Of a DNA stretch of 64,000 bases, positions 43,526 to 55,116 are shown in pieces. Both the position numbers and the translations under genes were made by a program. How positions within the stretch are numbered: position 1 is the stretch's first letter; every line of letters begins with the position of its first letter. Under the pieces are notes generated by a model. That model worked only from the letters and a program-made list of their open reading frames with translations. It was not told where the DNA came from and searched no databases. Location of the stretch: NCBI RefSeq assembly GCF_021869535.1, contig NW_026262593.1, positions 68,846,322-68,910,321 of the forward strand. The letters run 5' to 3'. This stretch comes from Mytilus californianus. Lineage: Eukaryota; Mollusca; Bivalvia; Mytilida; Mytilidae.

Positions 43526-44735
43526 GTTTTGTACTAAAGTATTTGTCCATTAACCAGGACAACCTTGTTTTTCCCCCTTTTTTGCCCCTAATTCCTAAAC
43601 GGTTTGAGCCATAACCCCCCAAAGCAAATCTTAACCATCCCTTTGTGGTATGGAAACTTGTGGTATAATTTCAGAGAGATCCATACACCGTTCCACAGTT
43701 ATTGTCTGGAAACTAGAAAATGCTTATTTTTGGCCCCTAATTCCTTAACTGTTGGTACCATAACCCCCAAAATCAATCCCAACCTTCCTTTTGTGGTATT
43801 TAATCTTATGGTCAAATTTCAAAAAGATCCATTCACTTAAACTAAAGTTAGAGTGCGAAAACCAATGTGTCTTCGGACGACGACGCTGGACGACGACGCC
43901 AACGTCATACCAATATACGACCACAAAATTTTTTTGCGGTCGTATAAAAACTGCAAAATTTCCTTAAAATTACCAATTCAGGGGCAGCAACCCAACAACA
44001 GGTTGTCAGATTTGTCTGAAAATTTCAGGGCAGATAGATCTTGACCTGATAATCAGTTTTACCCTATGTCAGATTTACTCTTAATGCTTTGGTTTCAGAG
44101 ATATAAGCCAAAATCTACATTTTACCCCTATGTTCTATTTTTAGCCATGGTGGCCATCTTGGCTGGTTGGCGGGATCATCGGACACATTTTTTAAACTAG
44201 ATACCCTAATGATGATTGTGGTCAAGTTTGGTTAAATTTGGCCCAGTGGTTTCAGAGGAGAAGATTTTTGTAAAAAGCTAACGACGACGGACGACGGACG
44301 CCAAGTGATGAGAAAAGCTCACTTGGCCAGGTGAGCTAAAAAAGAAGAAAAATTCAGCAATTGTAAAGGGCATAACTCTAGAACGGTAAAAGTGACAGCA
44401 CCAAAATTCAAACTTGATCTCTATATTGTGGTAATAAGCATTGTGTATAAGTTTAATAACATTTGGTTGAGGCAAACTTAAGTTGGAGAACGGAAATGAA
44501 AAATTTAGCAATTTTTCCATTTGTAAAGGGGCATAACTCTAGAACGGTAAAAGTGACGCCACCAAAATTCAAACTTGATCTGTATTTAGTGGTAATAAGC
44601 ACTGTGTACAAGTTTCATAACATTTGGTTGAGGCAAACTAAAGTTAGAGAACGAAAATAAACTTTGGGACGTATGTACATACAGACGGACAAGGGTAAAA
44701 CTTAATGCCCCCTCGGCTATGGCGGGGGCATAAAA

Positions 44736-46044
44736 AGCAGAGATAGCCCCAGCAATAAAATTATCCATGAAAATATCTTGCACTGTTCAAAACTATGATA
44801 CTCTGTTGTGAAAAAAAAATGATTACCAAACAAGTAAAAAATGCAACACCTGACATAACAAGTTCTGTGTTGGAACTTGACAATTTTCGACATTCAACTG
44901 ATTTAAGATCTTTAAAAAAACGAAAAGAAATACTCTATAAGCATTTGGAAGACATTTTATAATGCTGTGAAAATTTCATTAACAGTAATAATGCTGTGAA
45001 CATTTCATTAATAGTTGTAACTGTTAACAAACAATGTTATCAATACAAAACATAAAACCTCAATAGTTACAGAACAGAATAACAATGTCTTAACAATAAT
45101 AGATCTACCAGGATAACTACAGATGTGCTCACTTATTTAATCAATAGTCATTTTAAAAGATTGCAGAAACTGGGTAAAATAGTATGTACCCACTTCGTTT
45201 CAGGTGTGGTTAGTTTATTCATGCATATGAAAACTACTTGTGTAATTTACATATGGAAATCTCAACCATGTTGTGACCATGATTCACATATATTACCAAA
45301 AAGCTTGACCTTTGTCATACCAGTTAACCTTCAACACATCCACAATACAGACTTTTCTGTCTTCTTTAGGGGATATTTTAGGTAATTAAAAGAAGAAAAA
45401 AAAATCTGCCTATTGTATTAAATATGGCCTTTTTCAAATATAAGGCAGGGGTATCATAATGTTGGCTTGGAAGTATAATTTTTTTATCTAGATTGAGAGA
45501 AAAGTGCTTTGGAAAAATTTTCTCATCCTGAAGGGAGAATCACAGATAAGAGGAGTTCCTTTACAAGAAACTCATTTTAATCCTCCAAAATACTGAAGAG
45601 TATCATGGAGCGTTATAATGAGTATCTTCTTACCATTCCAGAATCTCAAACAATAAATAACTTTTATTCCTTTAAAATAACAATCTATATAAACCATTTT
45701 GTATTATAGAGAAAAAAAAGATATTAAAAGTTTTAAAAATAAAAGCATTTTAAACATATATTTAAGACAAGTAAATTGTTCTCAATACCGTAATAACTAT
45801 TCTAAGCTTATCATAAACACAGACAAGATAAAGATTCAAACATTTAAACCAAGTATAATTTTTTTCTACAAGTCTTTTTATGGCATCTTTATAAACACTG
45901 AATTGGCACAAAATATGTCATGGTTTAAAAATGATTTATAACTTTCAAAACAATTCACAAATTTTACCCTGTTAACTTCAACATTTCATGTCACTTGTGC
46001 GATATCTAATATAAAGAACCTTAACCTATAGACCATCTTTTAAT
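44736..46044. other. Unassigned AT-rich DNA
   Basis: An 86-codon plus-strand ORF (45125-45385) and an 80-codon one (45699-45941) show no domain and have AT-driven composition. Nothing else was recognised. Confidence 0.4.
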
Positions 46045-46320
46045 TAAGTTAATTTTAGAAACACTCCAGATTCTAGTTAATATCTGGGACATGGATTCGT
46101 CTAAAAACAACGTCAAAGTTAAAACACACAATACATTGTCATGGGTACCAATTTTGATGATCGAGGAAAACATTTATTTTCATGTCTGAATATTAGCCTA
46201 TAGAAATTTGTACTTCACTGAACATTTGAATTTGTGGTTCACCTCTACCCATGAAATTGATATCTCACAAATAATAGCTAATCCCAAGTATTATAGTCTG
46301 TGGTAATAATATTGGAACTT
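46045..46320. repeat. Degenerate copy of a bivalve GTGGATTC/GGTACC-type MITE
   Basis: CATGGGTACCAATTTTGATG, ACTGAACATTTGAATTTGTG and GTTCACCTCTACCCATGAAA occur in the arrangement of a widespread bivalve element whose arms carry TGGATACCAATTTT and AACCACGAATTTAAATGTTC. It is recognised from memory and strongly diverged here. Confidence 0.35.
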
Positions 46321-49029
46321 TTTGATATAATGCAGCAATTGCATTCATTTTAGTTGCAGGCAATACTGACTACTTTCCCTCTTTCATTGGTAACTTAAAA
46401 AATGTAGAAACAAGTATAATGCAAAATATTTTGTCTCCTTTTATAAGGTGACAGTTATTTATTTTTCATTTTATAGGATTTAAAGCACATTTATGTAGTA
46501 CATGTAGAATTTGGCTGTTCAAACTGTTTTATGAAATGGAATAAAAAGCTGTAGCTTCTCATTCCAAACAATTTATGTACAAATTTTTTGAAAACATTTA
46601 TCCACTAGACTTTGACATATTCAGTCTAATACCATATTAATCAACCACAAGCATAACATAAACATTTTAAAAATTATTGAAAATTGGGAGGCTCGGAATG
46701 TACCAGGGTACAAGTAAAATAAAATGACCAACAGATAAAAAAAAATCCCTATTTTAAATTAGTTAATTATTTTCTTCAACCATTATGTTACCTTCAATCA
46801 AAGAATAATATTGAACAATAAATAAGCAATAGTTTTACCTTTACAGAATCACAGTCATTTAAAGTGTCATTCATTAAATGAGGAAATATCATATTGTATT
46901 GTCTAGTTGTAAAATATGTCAGTCAGTTACAATAAATCATCAATTTTTAAGTAAGTAAACTAGTGCCTTATATATATGGAAAGAGGTAACTAGAAAATCT
47001 ATTGACCAAAAGAAAACCTGTTTAAATGTGTAGAAGACTTTTGTCATTTAATCATATTACTTTTATTCCTGGTTTATAAATTTTTGCAGATTTCATGGTT
47101 GAACAAAACACATGAATTTTGAAATGCATTTTCCTCTATTGATTTACATTGTACAAAATTGATAATTGCACAAAAATAGTTTTTCCTTTCAAATACAAAA
47201 ATTGTGATCAATGGATAAAATAACATTTGAAATAAGAAAGATAGAAAAATATACTAGACTGAAGATTTTTTTTTGTAAAACCTTGGCTTCATAAGAACAG
47301 GGATGATGATTTATTAAATAAAATTATCTATGGCAACAAAGTCAGTTTAGGCAATTGGCTACAGCAACATGATATCTATGACTAAACAATATGAAATTAT
47401 TTTGGAATCAGTCTACAAGTACGTGCAAATGAGCTCACAAAATTCCAATGTTAGACGCCATAGTAACATTGACAATAAATCCAAGTTTATGATAACATAA
47501 CACTATCTATACCTGTTTCCATAACAACATGTAACAATATCATTTGGCACATACAATGGTATCCCCAAGTAAACAAACATCGTTTAAAATTGTTTAGAAT
47601 ATAAACAAAACAAGTAAATAAATACATAATTCTCAATATTTAACTTTATTATATATGCATGCATGGTAACTAATTTCTACAATCTCAACATTGAAAATGT
47701 GAGATTTGATATTTCAAAATTACCAACTGGCTACATGTAATGCTTTGGTTAAAATTAGTAAATCTTTTTACTCTGACATCCTATGAGTAAGCCTTTAAGT
47801 CATTTGCTAGAGATTCAAAGTTTCAATTAAGTATAATTCTAGTTACAAGTTGCCAACCCTTTCTATGGTGCAATATTTTCCATGAAATAAGTGCAAAAAA
47901 AAAATCAATATATTGTTAGCTCAAATATTTTAGGGGCAATAATAACTCATGTAAATTTCATCAGATTGCTTTTAACTTCCATGTTTTAAATCTTTGCCTT
48001 AATCTCCCAAACATTTAGCTCCATCTCTCTCTCTATTCTTCTTAGTTTCAGAGAAGTAGCTTTAATCAGCAAAGGTATAGATCTGGAACATCAATCAATT
48101 AATCTTTGACCTTGACCTCAAATTCAAGGTTATCAAGCAAGGGTCATAAATATAAAGACCCTGGGACTCTCCTATCTATGGTTTATGAGTTATATCACTA
48201 TACAGTTTACTTCAATTATTCCAGTGGCTTAAACTATCAGATATCATTTCAACAAGAATGCATTGCAGTTACAATATGTAGCAACTTACATAGAGATTGT
48301 AATTTAAATCAGAAATTTTTGTTGATATCTGTTTCTGAGCAGTAGAAACAACAAGTCTTAAATTATGAGCATGACCTTGACATCAAATTCCTTTTAATCT
48401 ACCAAAGACCTTAGAAATACAGAGAGGGAAATAACTCAAGACTAATTGAAGCTTCAGAGGATGTAATAAACAAATTGGCCAATTTCTTATTGGTTACAAA
48501 GGAGAAGTAATAACAAGGAAACATGGATACACAGAAAAAGGGTTTGGTTGAGCAGAGTTTCAAAAGTTTATTTACTGTTGATATCATACAGAAAATATCT
48601 TTTTCACATCTTATGAAACTAAAAATACAGTGCAATAAAAAAAAATATAATCAGAATAATGTCTAAAGGTGTTCACCAAGAAAACATAGTACGTCAGATT
48701 CTGTTATCCCCTTGAACTTGACATTTGTAGGAAATTAACCCAGCATTTTCTTCCTTAAATTTTTTCTGAATCGAAAACATATTTCTTGGTTATTTTACAG
48801 CACTTTTCTCTCTTTTTTTTTTCGGTCTTCCTATAAAATATGTTTGAAACATGCAGTGTCCTATTTAATAATTTCTCAACTAAAGTTATGAACATTTTAA
48901 AATATGCAAATTTAACAAACACTAACAGGGGAAACACAATGGTGGTATCACCCTAAGCTCAAGGAAGAAATAAATGTCCAAAATAATCATAGGCAGTTTA
49001 TAAAACAATAACAAATAAAAGAATGTGTC
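46321..49029. other. Unassigned AT-rich DNA
   Basis: 47930-48500 contains phrases of the kind seen in repeat cores (GGGGCAATAATAACTCATG, TTGACCTTGACCTCAAATTC), suggesting old, decayed head-core elements. No coding feature is supported; ORFs at 48106-48345, 48411-48635 and 48755-48937 have no domain. Confidence 0.4.
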
Positions 49030-49131
49030 TGAGGACACGAATGCCCCCACTCAAGCTTTGCAACAAAAATAGGACGGATGGTCAAGGGAAACACTTAATG
49101 CTACCGTCACCTATGGCGGGGGGATTAAAAA
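49030..49131 (+). mobile_element. R4-type element reduced to head and tail
   Basis: GAATGCCCCCACTCAAGC is followed within ~60 bp by the tail AACACTTAATGCTACC, CTATGGCGGGGGGATTAAAA. No core is present. It shows that the two ends persist without the satellite. Confidence 0.6.
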
Positions 49132-49299
49132 GTGTATTCTACAGGGACAAACATGCAGAGAGTATGTTTTAATAAGATTCCCTTTGTAAGCACATATAAA
49201 ATGGAAAACAGAAAAAAATGAAAATCTATTGTGGTACTCCTGGAAATGTATAATTAAGGATTGGCAACTGTGTTAAAATCATTATCTACTCAATATCTT

Positions 49300-50300
49300 A
49301 ATAAACTGTTAACACAGAGATAAGTCTCGCCTATTTGTTATTTTGATAATGCAAATGTTGAAATTAAATTGGCAACACTTTAACATGTAAGATATGCAAA
49401 TATTCAAAGTGAATGAACCCTAACTGAAGGTACAGGGCTAAACAATCTCCATGGAAATGAGATGTGCCAATGCTAATACAACTGCATACCAAATACCACT
49501 GACTTTTCATAAGTCGTTCCCTTTAAACAAACCTAAACACAAACATTAACTTGTAAACTATGTACAAGTCAATGAACCATGATGAGGGGATGAGGCTATA
49601 TAATCTCCATCGAAATGAAACTTGCAAATGCATACCAAATATCATTGACTTAACATTAGTGGTTCATCTTAAACTGATCTAATCACAAACTAATACATGT
49701 AAATATTAAGCAAAGTTTCAAAGTAATTAGACCATGACTGAGGGGGCAGGGCAACATATTCTGCATAGAAATGAGATGTACCAATGCTAATATAACTGCA
49801 TACCAATATATAAATAACACATAGCTGAGAGGGTGATAGAGCAGATTGTTACCCCGAGAAAACATTGTCAACTGAGGCAAAGCCAAGGTTAACAATGTCT
49901 TTTCGAGGGGTAACAATCTGCTCTATCACCCTCTCAGATATGTGTTATTTAATTTATTATACTGAATGTTCTGTTATTACTGTCTATTAAATTTCAAATT
50001 CAAAGTAATAAACTATGTCGTCTTGTACATAACAATCATCCGTATTTATAAAGCACACACTTGAGCAAGCGTCTCCATGAAGGGTAATAGAGTCTTTGCC
50101 ATGGGATAGAGTAAATTGTCTCCCTCTTATTAACCAATCAAAATCTGGTATTTTGACATGAAGTATAATAAATATCATTGACCTATCACTAGTGGTTCAA
50201 CATAAACAGACCTAATCACAAACTAATACATTGCTGACGCCGCTGACGCCGGAAACAGCATACCTATGTCTCGCTTTTTGACTCCGTCAAGTAGAAACAA
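49300..50300 (+). mobile_element. R7 element, copy a, with a hairpin insertion
   Basis: Head ACTGTTAACACAGAGATAAG, TCTCGCC; ~145-bp cores (CTAATCACAAACTAATACAT, GGGGGCAGGGCAACATATTC, GAAATGAGATGTACCAATGC). The tail near 50228-50300 (GACGCCGCTGACGCCGG, ATGTCTCGCTTTTTGACTC) is the reverse of an R5-type head. The head's TCTCGCC-like motif recurs inverted or direct at the tail. Confidence 0.6.
49808..50168 (+). mobile_element. V: hairpin element inside R7 copy a
   Basis: A ~135-bp near-perfect palindrome (TAACACATAGCTGAGAGGGT... and complement, 49813-49950) is followed by ~220 bp ending CCAATCAAAATCTGG...CATGAAGTATA. The R7 core is interrupted exactly here (GCATACCA / AATATCATTGAC). The layout (hairpin, then a tail with a CCAAT-type motif ~25-35 bp from a TA-bordered end) parallels W and Z. 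Confidence 0.6.
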
Positions 50301-51027
50301 AAATGCATCTAGGTTACAACAGCAGAACATTGAAAACACAAGCTGAGTATTTCCTTTTCCCACATTTAACATTATATACAAAATATATAAACAATGCAAA
50401 GTATTGCTTCATTGAAAATAGCACTTAATGTTCTCTCAACAAAATTATGCAGCATTAATTAAAATATTGTAAAACAAAACATGGAATAAAGTAAAAAATA
50501 GAAATGCAATCTCTAGCACCCTTATAATATAATTCTGCACCAAAATGCAGCTAATAATTGACTAGCATAAAAAGTTACTATGGCAACAGTTTACACAGTA
50601 ACACATCAAATAGGTGTATTGCTTTGGTGACAAATGACTTCTCTTTAACTCTTCTTGCTGCCTATGAATCAAATATGAAATCTTGATTCCATATCTATAC
50701 TATTATTAAGTTTTTAAGTTTTGTCTTTTTCCGTTATATTTCCATGAAAACTGAGACAGATATTTTCAAATTTGATGCCTCAAATTACGGATCATTTTTG
50801 ATTGTTAAATGAAATCATATGACCTTGCATTTGTTTGATAAGACATGCACATGTTTTTACAACTATCTCTTTGACATCACATCATGTAGTCTCTGCTGTT
50901 GATTCTGTTGCAGACATAATTTTCCGCCTCTTTGCAAAATGTTCTATTCTGTCTTCCAAACTTTCTGTAAATAAAAAACATTGCAATTTTTCCAGCAGAA
51001 CAGTAAAAGTTATTTTTTAATGAAAAC
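50301..51027. other. Unassigned DNA
   Basis: 50690-50800 (AAGTTTTTAAGTTTTGTC, TTTTTCCGTTATATTTCC) resembles a dispersed molluscan repeat. There is no gene evidence. Confidence 0.35.
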
Positions 51028-51120
51028 AAGAGGCTCCCAAGAGACTGAATCGCTAACCTGGTAAAAAATATTGCATTTTAGCCATCAGGTAGGTTTTGCT
51101 GTTTAGTAGATCTTATTTAA
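51028..51120 (+). repeat. R3 head fragment
   Basis: ACAAGAGGCTCCCAAGAGAC, TGAATCGCTAACCTGG is a diverged R3 head. No R3 core or tail follows, so it is a relic. Confidence 0.5.
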
Positions 51121-52574
51121 AGGCATTTTTGTATGTCTTGTATTGGTGATCATTTTCACTGTTTACAAGTTTTTGTTAAATTTATTAAAGTTTTTGAATA
51201 AGAAAGACTTTATTTTGGCCCTAAAAATGTATCATATCTATAAAAAAAACAATACAATATTCAAGTCCTAAAAAATGCAAATTTAAATGAACTACATTTT
51301 TTTTATCTAATGATTGTTTCAAATAAATTTGACAGCTTTAAAAGCATATTTTACAAAGATTATAACCATATTTCCTGTTTATAAGCATTTTAAGGTCTAT
51401 TCCCGCCATTTGGTCACATTTTTTTCAAGTTTACAATTATAATTGATATTAAAATTCATCTAATTCTAGGGCCAATATTATCCTTCATAAACCTATTTGT
51501 TGGGATTCTAGGGCCATTATTGATCCTTTGTGAACCTACTTTCTGGGTATTTCTTTTGATTTATTGATTCATATACTTTTAATATATTTGAAAAAGTTGT
51601 TTGTCAATATAGTAATCTGCCTTTAGGACTAATAATGATGTCACTACAACAGTTGCAAGGCAACCATCAAAAATACTCAATATTTATTGGAAAGACTCTT
51701 CAATTCTTCAAATACGGATTTTGTTCTGATTATTAACCTGTTATGGTTGAATTGCCAGGTAAATGTAACTTACCTTAGCCTTAAAATAAGGTCTCTTGTT
51801 ATCAAAATGTTTATGAAATTTATAAATAAACCCAAGATTTTACTCGCAATACTACCTAATTTATAAAAGAAACTTGGTAAACTATCAAATTCACATTATA
51901 GTAATTATTATTCTGTATCCTGTAAGACTCTTTTTATTGAAATTGTGAATTATAACATATCAGGGGACATCAGGACTTGTATTAAAATTAGCTTGAGTTA
52001 TTTCCCCTTGAACAAATATTAAAATTGTATCCTTCTTTAAGTTACTTGTAGGTACCAGTCTTGTATTACAACTTCAGTTTCCAGTGCATGTCGAAACATG
52101 AAGTTAAATAAAATAGTCCATTTTTTTCTGAACTCAAATTTTTCTGTTTGATTAAAATTTTATGCTGAATTGAAACATCTATTAAGGTCTTAAAAAAATG
52201 TTGCATTTTTTGGGGATATCATGTTTACTTGAAGTGGTGCAGACTAGTAAAAACAGCAAACGGAAGAAGAAAAAAGTAGTTTTGACTTCATGGTTTCATA
52301 ACTTTTTATTCTTCGTGGCATGAGGCACTTTTTTTTTGCATTAAATCACAATTTCACATTACTACATACATGATATGTACATGAAATTTTTTTTCTAAGT
52401 AGCATTTTATTTTTAAAATTTTTTAAAGATCAGCCGTTTTGCATGTAAGCCTATGGAGCACTTAATTACAAGACTGCAACCTTAACCCTTTTCACAGAGT
52501 TGGATATTATGTCTATGGCTTATCTTTATTGACATAACTTCAAATTTCAACGCTTGCAAACAGTTCAATTTCAT
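51121..52574. other. Unassigned AT-rich DNA
   Basis: TTCTAGGGCCA(A/T)TATT recurs twice near 51470 and 51508 with CATAAACCTA/TGTGAACCTA. No gene or full repeat is seen. Confidence 0.4.
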
Positions 52575-53352
52575 TTTATGAATAAACAGTTGACACAGAC
52601 ATATGTCTTGCCTGTATGTTAGTTTGATAATAAAATGCAAATGTGGAAGTAGCATTGACATATCTAATATCCATGGAGATTATTTGGGTTGGCCCCCCTC
52701 AGTCATGGTCTATTGACTATGAAACTTTAGCACAGTTTACATGATTAAAGTTTGTGATAAGTTCAGTTTGAGAGGAACCACTGATGGTTAGTCAATAATA
52801 TTTGGTACTACATATAATAATCCCAATTAACTTGATCTAATCACAAACTTAACAAATTATGAATGGCAATAATATAACATGTAACCTATGCAAAACCTCA
52901 AAAGTAAATGAACAAAGACTGAAAGTTCAAGGCCAAATAATCTCCGTGCAAATGAGATGTGCCAATGCTAATACCAGTGCATACTAAAACAAGAGTGCAC
53001 ACGCTGAAATGTCTCACCTTCTTTACTGACCATTGATTTTAAGTTGATAGTCCTAAATATAAAGCTTTACTAAAAGTATCACATAAACTTAACATGATCC
53101 AAGAAAATGAGGTCAAGGTCAGATAAACCAAACCGGAAATACATGTACACCTTACAATCATTCAATACACCAAATATAGTTGACCTATTGCTTATAGCTT
53201 CTAAGAAACAGACTAAAACAGGAAAACTAAACATTGACCAATCAACCATGAAAATAAGGTCACGGTCAGATGAATTATGCCAGACACACATGTACACCTT
53301 ACAATCATTCCATACAACAAATATAGTTGACCTATTGGTTATAGTTTAAGAA

Positions 53353-55116
53353 TAAAATGCTCCGCTGGGGCGCAGCTTGATACGACCGCAGAGGTCGAAC
53401 TCTGAACAGTTGGGGCAAGTATGGACACAACATTCAAGCTTGATACAGCACTGAATTTGGATTGTAATTAAATATTTGACACAGCATAGGTTTCTGACAC
53501 AGAATGAATGTGGTCTAAGAACTTAAAAAAAATTTTAATTAACCTATTCAAACCATATCATTATTATTTGCTTTTATATATAAATCAGAAATAACCAATT
53601 TAAAATGGAAAATTTTAAAGAAAAAAACGAAAAAAAAATCCACCCCCAAATTTTTTGAACCCCCTTATGATTCATCACCCCCAAACTCAATCCCAGCCTT
53701 CCCTTTGTGGTATGGTACCTTGCAGTACAATTTCAGAGAGATCCATACACTTGAACACAAGTTATTGTCTGGAAACTAGAAAAATGCTTTTTTTTTTGCC
53801 CCTTTTTGGCCCCAAATTCCTAAACATTTAGGGCAATTACCCCCAAACTCAAACCCAGCTTTCCCTTTGTGATATGGAACCTTGCAGAACAATTTCATAA
53901 AGATCCATACACTTACACACAAGTTATTGTCCTGAAACTAGAAAAATGCTTGTTTTTTTGCCCCTTCAAGGCCCCTAATTCCTAAAATTTTGAGGCAATT
54001 ACCCCCAAAATCAATCCCAGCCATCCCTTTGTGGTATGGTACCTTGCAGCACAATTTCAGAGAGATCCATACACTTGAACACACAAGTTATTGTCTGGAA
54101 ACTAGAAAAATGCTTATTTTGGCCCCTTTTTGGCCCCTTATTCCTAAACGTTTTGGGCAATTACCCCCAAACTCAATTCCAGCTTTCCCTTTGTGATATG
54201 GAACCTCGTAGTACAATTTCATAAAGATCCATACACTTACACACAAGTTATTGTCATGAAACTAGAAAAATGCTTGTTTTTTGCCCCTTTTTTGCCCCTA
54301 ATTCCTAAAATTTGGAGGCAATTACCCCCAAAATCAATCCCAGCCTTCCCTTTGTGGTATGGTACCTAGCAGTACAATTTCAGAGAGATCCATACACACA
54401 AGTTATTGTCTGGAAACTAGAAAAATGCTTATTTTTGGCCCCTTATTCCTAAACGTTTTGGGCAATTACCCCCAAATTCAATTCCAGCTTTCCCTTTGTG
54501 ATATGGAACCTCGTAGTACAATTTCATAAAGATCCATACACTTACACACAAGTTATTGTCGTGAAACTAGAAAAATGCTTTTCTTTTGCCCCTTTTTGGC
54601 CCCTAATTCCTAAAATTTGGAGGCAATTACCCCCAAAATCAATCCCAGCATTCCCTTTGTGATATGGAACCTTGTGGTACAATGTCAGAGAGATCCATAC
54701 ACTTACACATAAGTTATTGTCATGAAACTAGAAAAATGCTTGTTTTTTTGCCCCTTTTTGGCCCCTAACTCCTAAAATTTGGAGGCAATTACCCCCAAAA
54801 TCAATCCCAGCATTCCCTCTGTGATATGGAACCTTGTGGTACAATGTCAGAGAGATCCATACACTAACACACAAGTTATGTCTGGAAGTTACAAAAATGC
54901 TTATTTTTGGCCCCTAATTCCTTAACTGTTGGAACCATAACCCCAAAAATCAATCCCCACCTTCCTTTTGTGGTATTGAACCTTATGGTAAAATTTCATA
55001 GAGATCCATTCACTTAAACTAAAGTTAGAGTGCGAAAACCAATGTGTCTTCGGACGACGATGACGCTAACGTCATACCAATATACCACCGCAAAATTTTT
55101 TTGCGGTCGTATAAAA
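53353..55116 (+). mobile_element. Family A, copy 6 (complete, S2 satellite), nested at third level
   Basis: Head TAAAATGCTCCGCTGGGG; eight S2 units; terminal TCGGACGACGATGACGC and hairpin ATACCACCGCAAAATTTT / TTTGCGGTCGTATAAAA. The R6 core shows the empty site: TTAAGAA joins ACAGACCAAAACAC, as in the uninterrupted units at 53200-53215. No duplication of target bases is visible. Confidence 0.8.
53680..55010. repeat. S2 satellite, second array (~8 units)
   Basis: Same 160-bp units as at 32440-33480 with the same alternation of two subtypes. Confidence 0.85.

Larger units (their letters stand above)
41217..43949 (+). mobile_element. Family A, copy 5 (complete, with S1 satellite)
   Basis: Very similar to copy 4 over head, S1 array order and distal region. 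It is inserted only ~155 bp downstream of it in the same R3 element. Flanks rejoin as R3 (GATAATAACCAA/AACTGCAAAATTTCC). It ends ATACGACCACAAAATTTT / TTTGCGGTCGTATAAAAA. Confidence 0.8.
37709..44337 (+). mobile_element. R3 element, copy b, carrying two family A insertions
   Basis: Head ACTAGAGGCTCTCAAGAGCC, TGTGTCGCTCACCTG; tail AAAAGCTCACTTGGCCAGG, TGAGCTAAAAA. The head's GCTCACCT recurs inverted in the tail as AGGTGAGC. R3 sequence is split into 37709-38194, 41063-41216 and 43950-44337, and these read through continuously when compared with the uninterrupted R3 copy c (61070-62354). Cores include GGGGCAGCAACCCAACAAC, GGCCAAGTTTGGTTAAATTT and CTAGATACCCTAATGATG. Confidence 0.75.
35935..44735 (+). 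mobile_element. R4 element, expanded to 8.8 kb by nested insertions
   Basis: The head (GATGCCCCCGCTTGCATAAC, 35953) and three to four ~161-bp cores (GGACATAACT, AAAAGTGACACCACCCAA, GGTAATAAGCATTGTGTA, AAAGTTAGAGAACGG) are followed by R5 at 36548. More core sequence (37363-37708) follows, then R3 copy b, then the last two cores (44339-44655) and the terminal hairpin (ATGCCCCCTCGG/CTATGGCGGGGGCATAAAA). The core text is continuous when the inserts are removed: CAGCAATTTTT joins TTCATTTGTAAATGGG. Confidence 0.7.
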
